NCBI GenBank assembly: GCA_911728455.2
Contig: OU452222.1
Location: forward strand, 19,354,559-19,418,558
Direction of reading: 5' to 3'
DNA length: 64,000 bases
Origin: Marthasterias glacialis
Lineage: Eukaryota; Echinodermata; Asteroidea; Forcipulatida; Asteriidae
Positions within the stretch are counted from its first letter, which is position 1. Every line of letters starts with the position of its first letter. The translations under genes and the position numbers were made by a program. This document shows, one piece after another, positions 49,218 through 59,710 of this stretch. The notes beneath the pieces were generated by a model that worked only from the letters and a program-made list of their open reading frames with translations, ran no database searches and was not told the origin of the DNA.

Positions 49218-49372
49218 ACAACCATGTCTAAATCTCTTTTTGGAGGAGTGTTGACTCTGAAAAGAACCGTTGTGGTCTCCTGAAGACGAGCAGAGTATAC
49301 TAGTCGAAACATCGAGACCACAACGGCTCTTTTCAGAACCAACACTCCTCCCAAAAGAGATTTATTGATGGT
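49218..49372. mobile_element. Inverted repeat with a CTGAAGA...GAAAC core (Penelope/hammerhead-like)
   Basis: Arms of about 50 bases (AAATCTCTTTTTGGAGGAGT...GTTGTGGTCTC and its inverse) flank CTGAAGACGAGCAG...AGTCGAAACATC. CTGAAGA and GAAAC followed by ATC, closed by an 8-base stem GTGGTCTC/GAGACCAC, recall the hammerhead motifs of Penelope-like elements. Stem II does not pair properly, so the motif looks degenerate. Confidence 0.5.
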
Positions 49373-49880
49373 TGTACTTTCAAGTTTACTAGTAATAGTT
49401 ACTTTCTATTATCCACATCGTGCAAAGCTTCAAATATCACTTAATTCTTACTTCATGAAACTATACCGGAAATACATTTTTATATCTTAATTTTATCATT
49501 TGGCCTTAGTACACTACTGTTTCAGAGCCTACCCCATACCTCTTAACAATCCAGAGCGAGGTCAAGTTATTATCCTTGAGCCTTGACCTTGATATCTGAA
49601 ACGACGGGGCAATATTGATATCACTGAGCACAAAAAAGGAGATACGAGAAGGGTCCACGGCCGGGATGGTGACAGTCGGTAACATTCCCCCCCCCCCCCC
49701 CGCCCTTCCACCACTCCCCCGAGGAATAATCACACACAGCCGGCAACCATCCAGGGCACCACGGCAGTAGGAAGGGGAGTTATAAAGACCCATCCTGTCA
49801 TGATGCGAGTGTATTGAGACTACAGTATGCCTGTATGTGTTGTTCTTGTTCAGGATACTGTCAACGTGTATGATGGGCCA

Positions 49881-49988
49881 GGGTGGATTTCACAAAAACT
49901 AGTCCTATGACCGGTGCTATAAGTTAGGACTAGTTACTCATCCTAATTCAAGATAAGACTCGTCCTAGCGCTTTGTGAAATCCACCCC
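49881..49988. mobile_element. MITE, GGGTGGATTTCACAAA ends (copy 1)
   Basis: Inverted ends GGGTGGATTTCACAAA and TTTGTGAAATCCACCCC, with AGTTAGGACTAGTTACTCAT inside. An opposite-orientation copy is at 50266. Confidence 0.8.
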
Positions 49989-50265
49989 GGGATGAGGAGT
50001 CTATTGTTACATTTTGTTTGTCAACCCTCAATAATATTGATTTTGTTTTTGGTTTGTTGTGGAATTGAATAGGTTTATCTGTAAAGATTTCATGGCGGCC
50101 AAGGGCAAAATTGAGACATATTTTTTACAAAGAAAGAGTTTTGTACACACTGTCGACAGCGAAACACCGAAAACAAAGCATGGATGACAGTCTATTGTTC
50201 CTTTTGTTAAATTCCTCGAACATAGGCACCGAGATTGCACACCTCTATTTTGTTCCTGACTGTAC

Positions 50266-50397
50266 TGGGGTGGATTTCACAAAGCACCAGTACTAGTCTT
50301 ATCTTGAGTTAGGATGAGTAACTAGTCCTAACTTATAGGACCGGTCATAATGTTAGGACGAGGCCTAAGTTAGGACTAGTTTTGTAAAACCTACCCC
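50266..50397. mobile_element. MITE, GGGGTGGATTTCACAAAG ends (copy 2)
   Basis: Contains ATGAGTAACTAGTCCTAACT, the inverse of copy 1, and ends in TTTTGTAAAACCTACCCC. Only about 280 bases from copy 1, so the pair could fold together. Confidence 0.8.
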
Positions 50398-51382
50398 GGT
50401 CTTAAGACTGTCGGTGTGATATTCTTTTTAAACGAAGTGGCTGTTTAGAGGCAAATATATCAACACACTGTTAATACCTTACGTTGACTTGCATATCCAA
50501 CTCAGGCCGCAATGTTTTCAAATCATAGCATGAAGTTCCCCGCCCGCCCCCCGAAAAAAAAAAGTACTTTTACATTGGCTATTGCTGTCAAAGATGCTTT
50601 TGCAGAAATGGGGATCAAAAATAAGTACTTACAAGAAACGTGTGCAGCGATGTCTGGACGCCCCCAATAAATATATACCATGCCCGGTATTGTGACAGAG
50701 GCCCCGAAATGTTCCCATTCTCTAACACACTCTCGTACAGAAGCACCCCCCCCCTAAAATTCTCAAAGGAATTCCAGAGATTTCCAAAACACAATGAAGA
50801 CACAATAGGGGGTGGTACACCCTGCCACATATCGAGCACCAAATGAATAAAAAAGTGCTCGTGAGTAGGCAGAGGGCGCTGCTCACCACTGCAATTTCTA
50901 TTGAAAGTCGGTGAAAAAAAAAATTCCCTTTTCAACGCATTATTTTTATTAAACAGTTGAACCAGACAGAGTTTAAATTTATAGAAAGAAATACATTATT
51001 TGTAAAATGAATTACGGGTCGATGAAAAATCTCTAAAAATATAATTTTGTTGCTATAAAATATAAAATAAATATTAAGAGTAATATTATTTTTTTTCAAC
51101 ACAAGCCGAATATTAGCTCTTAACTATTTAGTGTAAATTTAAAACGATCTGTAAGTAAAATAAATAATGTATGTAATATATTGCATAATACAAAAAATTG
51201 TCGGTAGGGCTATATTTATTTCAGATTTATTTTTAGTAATACATTTTATCCACAACAAGCTTTATCTAAGTTGTTTTCTAATAATATAACTTCTGGACGG
51301 TCCTTTTTCACAGTTCTCACCAGTAGTACTCATTGTGCTTACGAGAGCCATATTGTCTGCTCGCTCGGAACTATGCGCGCAA

Positions 51383-51593
51383 AAGACCAATCCATTAAGC
51401 CACTCCCACGAAACATATTGACCAATCACAGCATTGGCTATATTACCACTGTACACGTGGGCAGTACCATGTGCGTATCTTCAATGCCACACTGCACGAA
51501 ATGAACGCGCGCTACGCGCACGCATGTTTACGTTTTCCAATAGGTTTGATTGGTCAACACGTATGGGGGCGGGGCTTAATGGATCGGACTATA
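51383..51593. mobile_element. Palindromic MITE, family 1 (copy 4 of 4)
   Basis: AGACCAATCCATTAAGCCAC and GGGGCGGGGCTTAATGGATC at the ends, GTGGGCAGTACCATGTG and ATGAACGCGCGCTACGCGC inside. It lies 450 bases past the stop codon of gene B. Confidence 0.75.
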
Positions 51594-51843
51594 CTGAGCA
51601 TGTGCGAGCGTGCCCAGAACTGTCGAAAAGGACCGTTGTGTCTGCTGCATCTCAAAAGTCTCCAATTGCCAATAAAACGACCCAGTAATGTCTCCAATGA
51701 AACGACCCAGTTTTCGTCTATAAATATAATTTACTAAACTCGTGCGCCAATAATGTTATTTAGATTTATTTTAATGTAACAAATAAGCACCGTGAGGTAG
51801 TAAATTTTAGTGGACAATTTAAAGATAAATTCAATTAATTTGT

Positions 51844-51870
51844 TTTATTTTGTAAAATGAGCTATTTATT
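51844..51870 (-). terminator. Candidate poly(A) signals of gene B
   Basis: Two AATAAA hexamers on the minus strand (51865-51870 and 51844-51849), 175-200 bases after the gene B stop. Confidence 0.5.
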
Positions 51871-52044
51871 GTTGTTATTGCACTGTCTCGTATAAACAAC
51901 AATATTATTATTATTAAACACTGTATTTCGTAGGATCCGATGCCAGCTCCAGGCCGACTGTGGTTTTAAACCAGTCTCCGAAAAACATGTCACTGGTAGT
52001 TAGAGGTCATGGGTCACGGGTTATTAATCAGCTTACTAACCCGA

Positions 52045-52160
52045 CTAAGTATCGCACTTCTCACAGCTTAAAGGGCAGTGTCTGCGCATGTAATTTGCTC
52101 TCCGTGTACACTGTCCAGTAGACGACCAATGGCCACACTCATCTTTTCTGTCTACACATT
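52045..52160 (-). CDS. Gene B exon 7: ShKT module and stop
   Basis: A 116-base terminal exon after TTTTTCAG. It has six ShKT Cys ([17 protein letters not shown] and PLSCEKC), then DT and TAG at 52045-52047. The stop falls right after the sixth Cys, so there is no linker or tail. Confidence 0.95.
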
Positions 52161-54027
52161 CTGAAAAATAAGGAAAAAAAGCAACAGTCACAAGAGGGCG
52201 GGCTAGAAGAAATCCAATTGTGTGATGAAGGGCTCCGTTGAAGTCAGTATTTGCCAATGGCGGATCTGGATGAAAGGGGGTCGTGGGCGAAGGACCACGT
52301 CAAGCCCCCTGGCAAATGATTCTCAGCCCCTCCCCCCCCCTCCGTTATTAAAGACCACCATACATATGAAACTCCCAACAAAATTAACAAAGTCTCAGAT
52401 ATTTGCGATTTACGGTGTTCCTTTATGGGCACCATACTTTAGTTTTTCTCCCATGTCAAACTCACCGCATTCATAGTACCTCCTGAGCTCTAGGACGTCC
52501 TTGTAACTCAGTTTCTCGACCCGTCCCATGCGCGGAACCGTCGGCGTCGCATCGATCGTTTTCTTTCCCTCAATACCGAAGGCCCTGGCACGGTAATGCA
52601 TTATAGAAAAGAAGTCGTAGGTCGAATTGAGGTGGTCAATTTGGCTCTGGTTGTACTTCTTAAAATCGCCTTTTCGATCTGCAAATATTAAGAGTCGCTT
52701 TCATTAAGTTGATCAATACAACAGTACCATTGAAATTATAAAACTGCTTTCATGTTTTTTTTTCGCAAGTATAGGCTACTGTTTCGCAAGCCTAAGTCGT
52801 TCTTTGGAAGTATGTTTTTTTGCATGTTTGGTAAACCTCGTTTTTGGCAAGTCCGTGTTTGGGAAAGTTGTTTTAAGTTGAAGTAAAAACAAGATTTACT
52901 AAATATAACCTTCACTGAATAAGGTTTACGAAACATATTATACTTGCGACAACAAGGTTTGCCAAATTGCATGAATGCAGTTTATACTGTCAATGGCATT
53001 AAAAGGCTATGGTAGATCATATTAATACATCATTGTTTGGGGGAAAGAGTGAATTCATTCATATCCTGTTAAAACGCCATGAATTCAGGTTACAATGGGA
53101 TCATCATTGGATAATTTCAACCTTTGATGACATCATTCACGAACACCTCGTTTCTGTAATGTAAAAAGAATACCTAAATTGCTAGTTTTTCTCAATTGTG
53201 TGTGTTACTCACCGCGCTGTATATTCCTCCACTTGATTGTGACGTATCTATCCCTGTCTGATCTACTTTGCTCGTGGTAGAAACCTAAAGTGTGCATCAG
53301 TTCGTGCACAACGACCCTCGGGGCAAGGGTACCAGCCGGAGTCAGTGTCATCATCTGGACACCACCCTGACGACCAACTTCGCTACTGTCGCTAAAACAA
53401 AACAAAAATCAACAACATTCCAATTAGAATAGCCGTGATTCAAGACGTTACTATCTGTTTTAATTTCTCAGGTCTTGGTTGCGTAGCCTATCTGCTATAT
53501 TTATCATGTTGTAAAAATTTTAGTTTAAACCTTAAATTTGAATTTGTTTTAGTTTTCATTCTCTGATTTATTTATTTTTTGTAACAAACAAACAAACAAA
53601 CAAACAAACAAACAAACAAACAAACAAACAAACAAACAAACAAACAAACAAACAAACAAACAAACAAACAAACAAACAAACAAACAAACAAACAAACAAA
53701 CAAACAAACAAACAAACAAACAAACAAACAAACAAACAAACAAACAAACAAACAAACAAACAAACAAACAAACAAACAAACAAACAAACAAACAAACAAA
53801 CAAACAAACAAACAAACAAACAAACAAACAAACAAACAAACAAACAAACAAACAAACAAACAAACAAACAAACAAACAAACAAACAAACAAACAAACAAA
53901 CAAACAAACAAACAAACAAACAAACAAACAAACAAACAAACAAACAAACAAACAAACAAACAAACAAACAAACAAACAAACAAACAAACAAACAAACAAA
54001 CGAACAAACGAACAAACGAACAAACGA

Positions 54028-54118
<91 letters not shown>

Positions 54119-57100
54119 AAAAACAAACAAACAAACCAACCAACCAACCAACCAACCAACCAACAAACCAACAAACCAACAAACCAACAAACAAACAAAC
54201 AAACAAACAAACAAACAAACAAACAAAAAACAGCCTTCCTTAATAAAATACAAACCAAGGGTTAGAAGTCGAAACAATGTCAACACCATGGCGTTGTGAC
54301 AAGTAACTTGCTTTTAAGGAAAAGGTTCATTTGTATAACAGCTTTTCGATTGACATATTATGAGCATTTAATATTCACATTATTCCGAAGCATAAGAAAA
54401 TGTTAAAAAGAAAGATGAATGTTTACTTACATGTCACCGAGTTCAATTATTAAATAATCGATTTGATTGCTACGTTCGATAAACCGAATGCACGTCTCGT
54501 TGTGAAACTGCTCCATTGCGGTCCTTACAGATTGTCTTTGCGTTTCATCTGTGAAAAGTGTTAACAAAATAGAGTGATGGGGTTGTTTTATTTAACTCAA
54601 AAAGAATTTACAGAATAGATCAATCAGTTGCGTTTCAACGGACACAGTGACCGCGTTAAATACAGAAAAGACGACTTTTTTATTTTGGGGATAGAATGTT
54701 TCAGGCTGGTTGTATTCGAGAAAACAAAATTATGTGATTATAAACTGCAAGCATTACCACCACAGTGTGTACATTGTGGACAGATTTTGAAGACCCTCAT
54801 GCAGCGCACGTATCTACCAACAATGAGGTACTCATGTTTTTGAATTATGAGACCCATTTATGTAGCACCTTATAAGGGTTTACAAGGTGCTGCGGCGCAT
54901 TCAGCAGCCACTGCCAGAAACACCGGGGCAAACCCCTTCTCTTAGCGATAAGTGTCACTGGGTTCTTTAACTCTTTAACGTGCGTTACACAACGCGCGGG
55001 ACCCACAGCTGGAAATTAAGCAAGACGCCTAGTCATTATTGATTCGTCCTTCGGATGAGATGTAAGGACACAAGTGTCAAGACCGGGACTCGGACCCACA
55101 CTCTGCTGATCAGAAACGCCAGAGCTTGAGTCTGGTGCGCTTGACCTCTCGGCCACGACACGCCACACAGATGACACTGCGGTCTAGTTCCTAAGTCACC
55201 AGGAACACCCAGTTTTGTGGATTCACGATGGTGAAAACACATTTTGACATTCTTCTACTTGAAACTGGTAGATGGGAATGGATATACTCCTCCAAAATAC
55301 CAAAGCTACGTCGCACTTTAAACATCAATTTTTAAATTTTATTCGAACTTACTAAAGTCGTCGTCTAGTTCATAGGGAACTGTGGCATTGGGCCAACGCT
55401 TTGATCGATCCCGCACGGCGTTTCTCTTTTCGACATCATGCTACAAAAATAGGGAAAAAATGTACAGATTTCAATAAAATGTCACATTGTCAACCTCGTC
55501 CACCAGACAAGCAGAAACTGCTTCACGGCCAAATTGTAACAGAAATTGTCGGGAAATTTTGTACGTTATTAAGGGAAAACATCGCAAAAGTATTTTGTTT
55601 TGTCAGGGGGAAATTTGTGCACGTTCAAATCGTACTTATTTTGATTCCAGCAAATGGAATAAACGATGGTGAATCGTGTGTCCCCCCCCCCTCCCACAAA
55701 TGCAGTTCCCTCGACTCTGACAGAACCGTATTTACGGGTTTTGTCATTTACTGAGCTTCCAGATTGAAACTATTATTTTTTTTATATTGACTAATAATTT
55801 GTTATGTCTTCAATTAAACGGCCAATGAAATGTATTAATGCAGTCCATACACTTAAGGGGATTAGAAAGTAGCACAAAAAATGTTCCCAAGAAAAGTTAA
55901 TCTCCGGGGCCCTCTATTAAAACAAATTGATCGGATAAGCGAAGAAATAGCATGGTGCCAGTCACTACATGTAAGAGGCGTGCATTTTGGATGGTAACGC
56001 GTTTGTCCGCTGCGGATTCGCGTGAGTTCAATGAGGCGGAAATGTCACTGTTTGTATTTTTTTTTCAATCACTTAAGAAAAGTTATTGCATTACGGTGTA
56101 ACTACTTCCGCTCATCCTCAATCATTGACTCTTTTAAGTGACCTCACCTCCGATGGAATATCCGGAGTGGAAGACTTCAACTTGATCAATTTAGAAAGTA
56201 GAGATGACGTCGCGTTTTCTGATGGTGATGACGTCGGAACAGATTTGTTTATCTGAAAGAGATCACGGAGGGACAGTTGCGGTTACGCGGCAAAATTGCA
56301 GAGAAGTGGGGGCTTTATTTCCAGAACATCACTAACAAATGACGTTGTTATCAATAATTTTGATTAAGAAGGTAACTATTCAATCTGAATGCTAAAAACG
56401 AAATCCTGGTTCTTGGAATAACTCGCTATTCGTCTATGCTCAAGTGAGAATCCTCAAATAAAGATGAAGAAATAATATTAAGTTACAGATTTGGGAGAGA
56501 GAATAATTCCATGTGAAGTAGCCTGGGAGGGGTTGAAAAACTACGGGTTTCTGATCTGCTTTGGATGTGAAGTATGGTAAACGGGGTGGAAGGGAAAGAG
56601 TCTAGTTTTCCCATCTGCTAACACTGTTACCATTTTGTCTAAATTTTGTTCGTGGTGTCACGTCCGGAATTAGACAAACGGAAGCCCAACAAAACATTTG
56701 CCCCTTTTCCCGTGGCTGGATGTTATTGTTTTCATGATTTCCCCTTGCCTATCCTTCCTTCCTTGATGATTGCTTTGGCATAACTCAAGAACACCACCAG
56801 AAAGTGGGAAGGAAAGGGACTCACATTCTTCTTTTCTGGAGCAAGTCATTTGAATTTACAAAAAAGTTCCAACTAAAACAATACAGATGTATCTATTACG
56901 TGTGACAAGGTCCCTGTTCGCTTTGCTAGTCATGTCATGCTTTGTTTTTTATTCCATAATCATTTACAGCGAGTTTTCAAGTTTTTTTTCCTTCTTCCCC
57001 CCCCCCCCTCATCGTGGTTTTCGATTAAAGCCCCAGCTCAACATTGGTAAGAAAGGAAAACATAAATGTTCACAGATTTACATGTACCTTACATGGTATA

Positions 57101-57583
57101 GAGAAAATGATGGTAGAAAACGTTCCCTGAAATATTTCTGCCTGAAGTGTTATTGTTTTTAAATAATAAATTAAATAAGATCCAAAATTAGTGTTCGTAC
57201 CAATGAGTCGAAACCTACAGGAATGCGTACAAAACTGCTGAATGCATTGGTACCGTTTTCTCGCAAATGAAACAACGAAATGGGTTGACATTTTCACAGG
57301 TTGGTTTTATTACAAATATCTTGATTTGTGCAAAGAATGGAAGCATCTACAGACACTTTATCAATGATAAGCTTTGGCAATGTTTCCTCTGGACTTTAAT
57401 TTATGTTCTGGTAATGTTTTCATTGTGACTGGAGTTTATCATATTTGTTTGCTGATCTGCAGGGAGATTTTGTACACATATATACAGAGTTTGAAGTAAA
57501 TGTGAACTAAACTGATTACTAAACCTAGACTATACCAGTAGGCCCTATCAGTAGAATTATTAAAGGGGTTCGGGAAGTAAATC

Positions 57584-57618
<35 letters not shown>

Positions 57619-59556
57619 ATCGTTTCTGGGAGCTTTTATGCTTCGCAAAAAATAACAGTAATATTTTTAATGCTTAAGAATTCAGAGAAAACAAAACCGG
57701 CACATCTAAAACAACCGTGGGCCTAAACCTGGCTATACTTGTTTCTCGTTGAGGTCACATCCCACCCCCGCAGAACAATCTATTTCTAGCCCCTCCCACC
57801 AACGGAAGAGCCCCGGTAATGTGTCCCGTGGAAATTTCAAATCATCTCGACTCGGGCAGACGGTGGATTGGGTACAGCCGGCCCTGTCAGCCCAGCAACG
57901 GCCTCGATGCCCAATTAAGCGAGATTGCTGTTTGTAACTAAACGATTCGTCTGCCAAAGACCACGACATCTGAGTCGCCACCCCGGGTCTGGACGTGTCG
58001 AAGAATTTCCAGTACAACCAGTAAGAAAAACAGGTATTCTAAATTTTATTCAAAATTATCAGATTCGTGGGTGCAGCATGATGTAGCCTAAAAATCAAGG
58101 TTTAATTTCACTGTAAAAAATGATCAAAATTCTTAATAATACATTGATGTATACCGTCAAACTGACTTACTGTTTTGTAATTATACAGTCACGTTTGAGT
58201 TTTTACTGGTCATTCATGAATAAGTTGGCTATTGCGTTTATTTTAAAAGGGAATTTGTTTGCGTTTTTTCATCGTGCAGATAAAGCAAGATGTGTCTTTC
58301 CCCATACAAAATCAAGACTAGAAAGGAAAGTGATGCACCATTTTGGTCTGAGAGGGTAGTTCCAGAGGTGCACGTAACTTTTTTTTCGTTCACTTTTCAA
58401 AATGGACTGCTACAGTGTCGTGGCTTAGCGGTCTAATCCGCCGAACTTAAGTTCTGTAGTTTCCAGAATGTGGGTTCGAATCCCGGCCTGGCCAGTCGGG
58501 ACACTTGTGTCCTTAAGCAAGACACCTTTACCATAATTGCTTTGTCCTTCGGATGGGACGTTAAGCTTTAGGTCCCGTGTACTAGTATGGGTAGTGCACG
58601 TAAAAGAACCCAGAACACTTATCGTGGAAGAGTAGGGGTTTACCCCGGTGTTTCTGGTTCAGATAGCAAGCATTTTTATCTAACAAGTTTCCTCAGGCTT
58701 CCGAGCCACAGTGATTAAGTTCGCTTTTGAGGCATCCTTGGTTTCATTACCAGAAATTAACAATAATAATAATAATAATAATAATAACAATAACAATAAT
58801 AAAAATAACACCGTTTCACTAGCCTTAGTTATAGAATTGTCATGATCTAATTTAAAGTTTAATTTCAACATTATCGTTTTTATGGGTGTTGACTTTGAGG
58901 TTGAAGTAATAGTCAGCCATTACTTTTCTAGCTTTGGGAATAGCCAACCAGACCAATTTGATGTTCATTTGGGCGCTAGGCATTCCTGGAACCAGCTCAT
59001 CTCCTTTGGAGTATGCAGCACCGGCACATATTTATAATCATTCGCATCAACACCAACCCTTTTCATTGGGCCACATTCCTGAAACCATCTTATCTCCTTT
59101 GGAGTACGCAGCACCGGCAGCCAAACTTTTGGCACACAGGCAGCTAATCATTCACATCAGCAGTCTTTAACCTCGCTGGTCCCCATCCACTCCCGGGTGA
59201 TGAGAAGCAATTACAGTTAAGTGTCTCGCCCAAGAACACAAGTGTTGCAACCGGGATTCGAACCCACACTCTGATGACTCAGCCATCAGAACTTGTGTTC
59301 AATGCTCTAAGCCCCGCTCGGCCGTGAAAAAAATACATAATAATAAAATAAAATAAAAAATACACCGTCACTAAAATAAAGATCTCAAACCAATAATACA
59401 ACATCCCTACATAAGCAGATTGAAACAAAATCACACAAACGTATTTAACCAAATTCCAATAGTTATACTCACTGGAATCGAAGCAGCCTGTGATAGCTGA
59501 AGAAACAGTACATACATCAAGACCACCGAAGCTACCCGCATCATCAATGCAACCAT
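52045..59556 (-). CDS. Gene B: secreted astacin metalloprotease with one ShKT module (7 spliced coding exons)
   Basis: Spliced model read by eye: seven exons, 903 bases, 300 aa plus stop, all phases compatible. Order: signal peptide (1 to about 25), prodomain (to Arg69), astacin domain (70-262), one ShKT module (264-298). Zinc site [11 protein letters not shown] is at aa 161-171 and Met-turn SIMHY at 216-220. The Cys pair joining the domain ends is present (TCIRF and YYEC), but the second astacin disulfide pair is absent. Exon borders match gene A, so it is a tandem paralogue with a short tail. Likely a secreted zymogen processed at EKR or RSKR; substrate unknown. Confidence 0.88.
52466..52678 (-). 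CDS. Gene B exon 6: Met-turn and end of astacin domain
   Basis: A 213-base phase 1-1 exon between ATTTGCAG and GTGAGT. It contains [15 protein letters not shown] (Met-turn and Tyr ligand) and ends LRRYYEC, the Cys that closes the domain. Confidence 0.94.
53213..53391 (-). CDS. Gene B exon 5: astacin zinc-binding site
   Basis: A 179-base exon, phase 2 to 1, between TTGTTTTAG and GTGAGT. It contains VGRQGGVQ and [18 protein letters not shown], the full zinc signature with catalytic Glu162. Where gene A has GCW and GTC, this exon has no Cys (IDSSEVG and PAGTLAP). The microsatellite block starts about 190 bases upstream of it. Confidence 0.95.
53583..54230. repeat. Compound microsatellite, (CAAA)n-(CAGA)n-(CCAA)n
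   Basis: About 104 perfect CAAA units (to 54000), a short CGAACAAA zone, about 21 CAGA units (about 54029-54114), CCAA units (about 54133-54185) and CAAA again to 54230. It fills more than half of gene B intron 4 and explains the long Phe-Val-Cys-Leu ORFs on the minus strand. Confidence 0.98.
54431..54548 (-). CDS. Gene B exon 4: astacin domain, first Cys
   Basis: A 118-base exon, phase 1 to 2, between TTTTCACAG and GTAAGT. It contains [18 protein letters not shown]. Same length and phases as gene A exon 6. Confidence 0.92.
54850..55166 (-). mobile_element. tRNA-derived SINE, minus strand
   Basis: On the minus strand: a tRNA-like head with B-box GGGTCCGAGTCCCGG, then GACACTTGTGTCCTTAC, CATCCGAAGGACGAATC, AACCCAGTGACACTTATCGC and CCCCGGTGTTTCTGGCAG. 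Same body as at 33779 and 58408. It lies in gene B intron 3. Confidence 0.75.
55353..55440 (-). CDS. Gene B exon 3: activation site and astacin N-terminus
   Basis: An 88-base exon, phase 0 to 1, between TTTTTGTAG and GTAAGT. It reads [18 protein letters not shown] then [15 protein letters not shown] and RSKR-W are two possible processing sites; by comparison with gene A, Asn70 is the likely mature end. NAT is a potential glycosylation site. Confidence 0.92.
56148..56252 (-). CDS. Gene B exon 2: prodomain
   Basis: A 105-base phase 0-0 exon between CTCTTTCAG and GTGAGG. It encodes a Ser/Thr/Lys-rich segment starting [15 protein letters not shown], with two potential N-glycosylation sites. It shows no FxGD motif. 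Recognised by splice sites and phase, not by homology. Confidence 0.7.
57025..57380. mobile_element. MITE, TTAAAGCCCCAGCTCAACATT ends (copy 1)
   Basis: One end TTAAAGCCCCAGCTCAACAT plus TGGTAA, the other a diverged inverse (TCAATGATAAGCTTTGGC). The body matches 63107-63465 in opposite orientation: CACAAATCAAGATATTTGTA, CATTTCGTTGTTTCATTTG (as inverse), GATGGTAGAAAACGTTCC. Confidence 0.7.
58408..58662 (+). mobile_element. SINE with tRNA-derived head
   Basis: A-box-like GTGGCTTAGCGGTCTAATCC and B-box GGGTTCGAATCCC, then GACACTTGTGTCCTTAAGCA, TCCTTCGGATGGGACGTTAA, ACCCAGAACACTTATCGTGG and CCCCGGTGTTTCTGGTTC. The head lacks a proper tRNA fold, so it is not a tRNA gene. Confidence 0.8.
59165..59325 (-). 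mobile_element. tRNA-derived SINE head, minus strand
   Basis: Minus strand: GAGCGGGGCTTAGAGCATTG as head, B-box GTGGGTTCGAATCCCGG, then AACACTTGTGTTCTTGGG and GCTTCTCATCACCCGGGAG. It ends within 150 bases of gene B exon 1. Confidence 0.7.
59473..59556 (-). CDS. Gene B exon 1: start codon and signal peptide
   Basis: ATG with A at -3 and G at +4 opens [20 protein letters not shown] then LSQAASIP, a strong signal peptide with an AxA-like cleavage region. The donor is GTGAGT, phase 0. An in-frame TGA lies just upstream, so the ORF cannot extend. A TATA-like box is about 150 bases upstream. Confidence 0.85.
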
Positions 59557-59700
59557 CGTTACTCACAAAAAGTGGACTTTTCAAAGTTTGTAGACAAAAC
59601 ACCCTGAAGCTCCAGATATAGATGAAATTTCTTTTGTTTTGTTTCGAAGCAGCCGACTGCGAAAGTGAAAACGGTTATGCTCCAGGGTTACACGCTCACC

Positions 59701-59710
59701 TTATTTTATA
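59701..59710 (-). promoter_or_regulatory. TATA-like box upstream of gene B
   Basis: CTATAAAATAAGG on the minus strand, about 150 bases before the gene B ATG. It would place transcription start near 59675 and leave a 5' UTR of about 120 bases. Confidence 0.45.

Larger units (their letters stand above)
56253..59472 (-). other. Gene B intron 1
   Basis: About 3.2 kb. It holds a MITE (57025-57380), (TTA)n at 57583-57617, two SINE copies (58408-58662, 59165-59325) and an (AAT)n run near 58760-58805. No further exon was found. Confidence 0.6.

Noticed and set aside
53549..54289. Long minus-strand ORFs of 216-246 aa rich in Phe, Val, Cys, Leu
   Set aside because: They are translations of the (CAAA)n/(CAGA)n/(CCAA)n microsatellite, open only because the unit has no stop in these frames.
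57733..58017. Minus-strand ORF of 94 aa in gene B intron 1
   Set aside because: No recognised domain, no matching splice sites in phase with gene B, ordinary intron composition.
58408..58495. tRNA gene
   Set aside because: A and B boxes are present but there is no proper acceptor or anticodon fold, and a SINE body follows.
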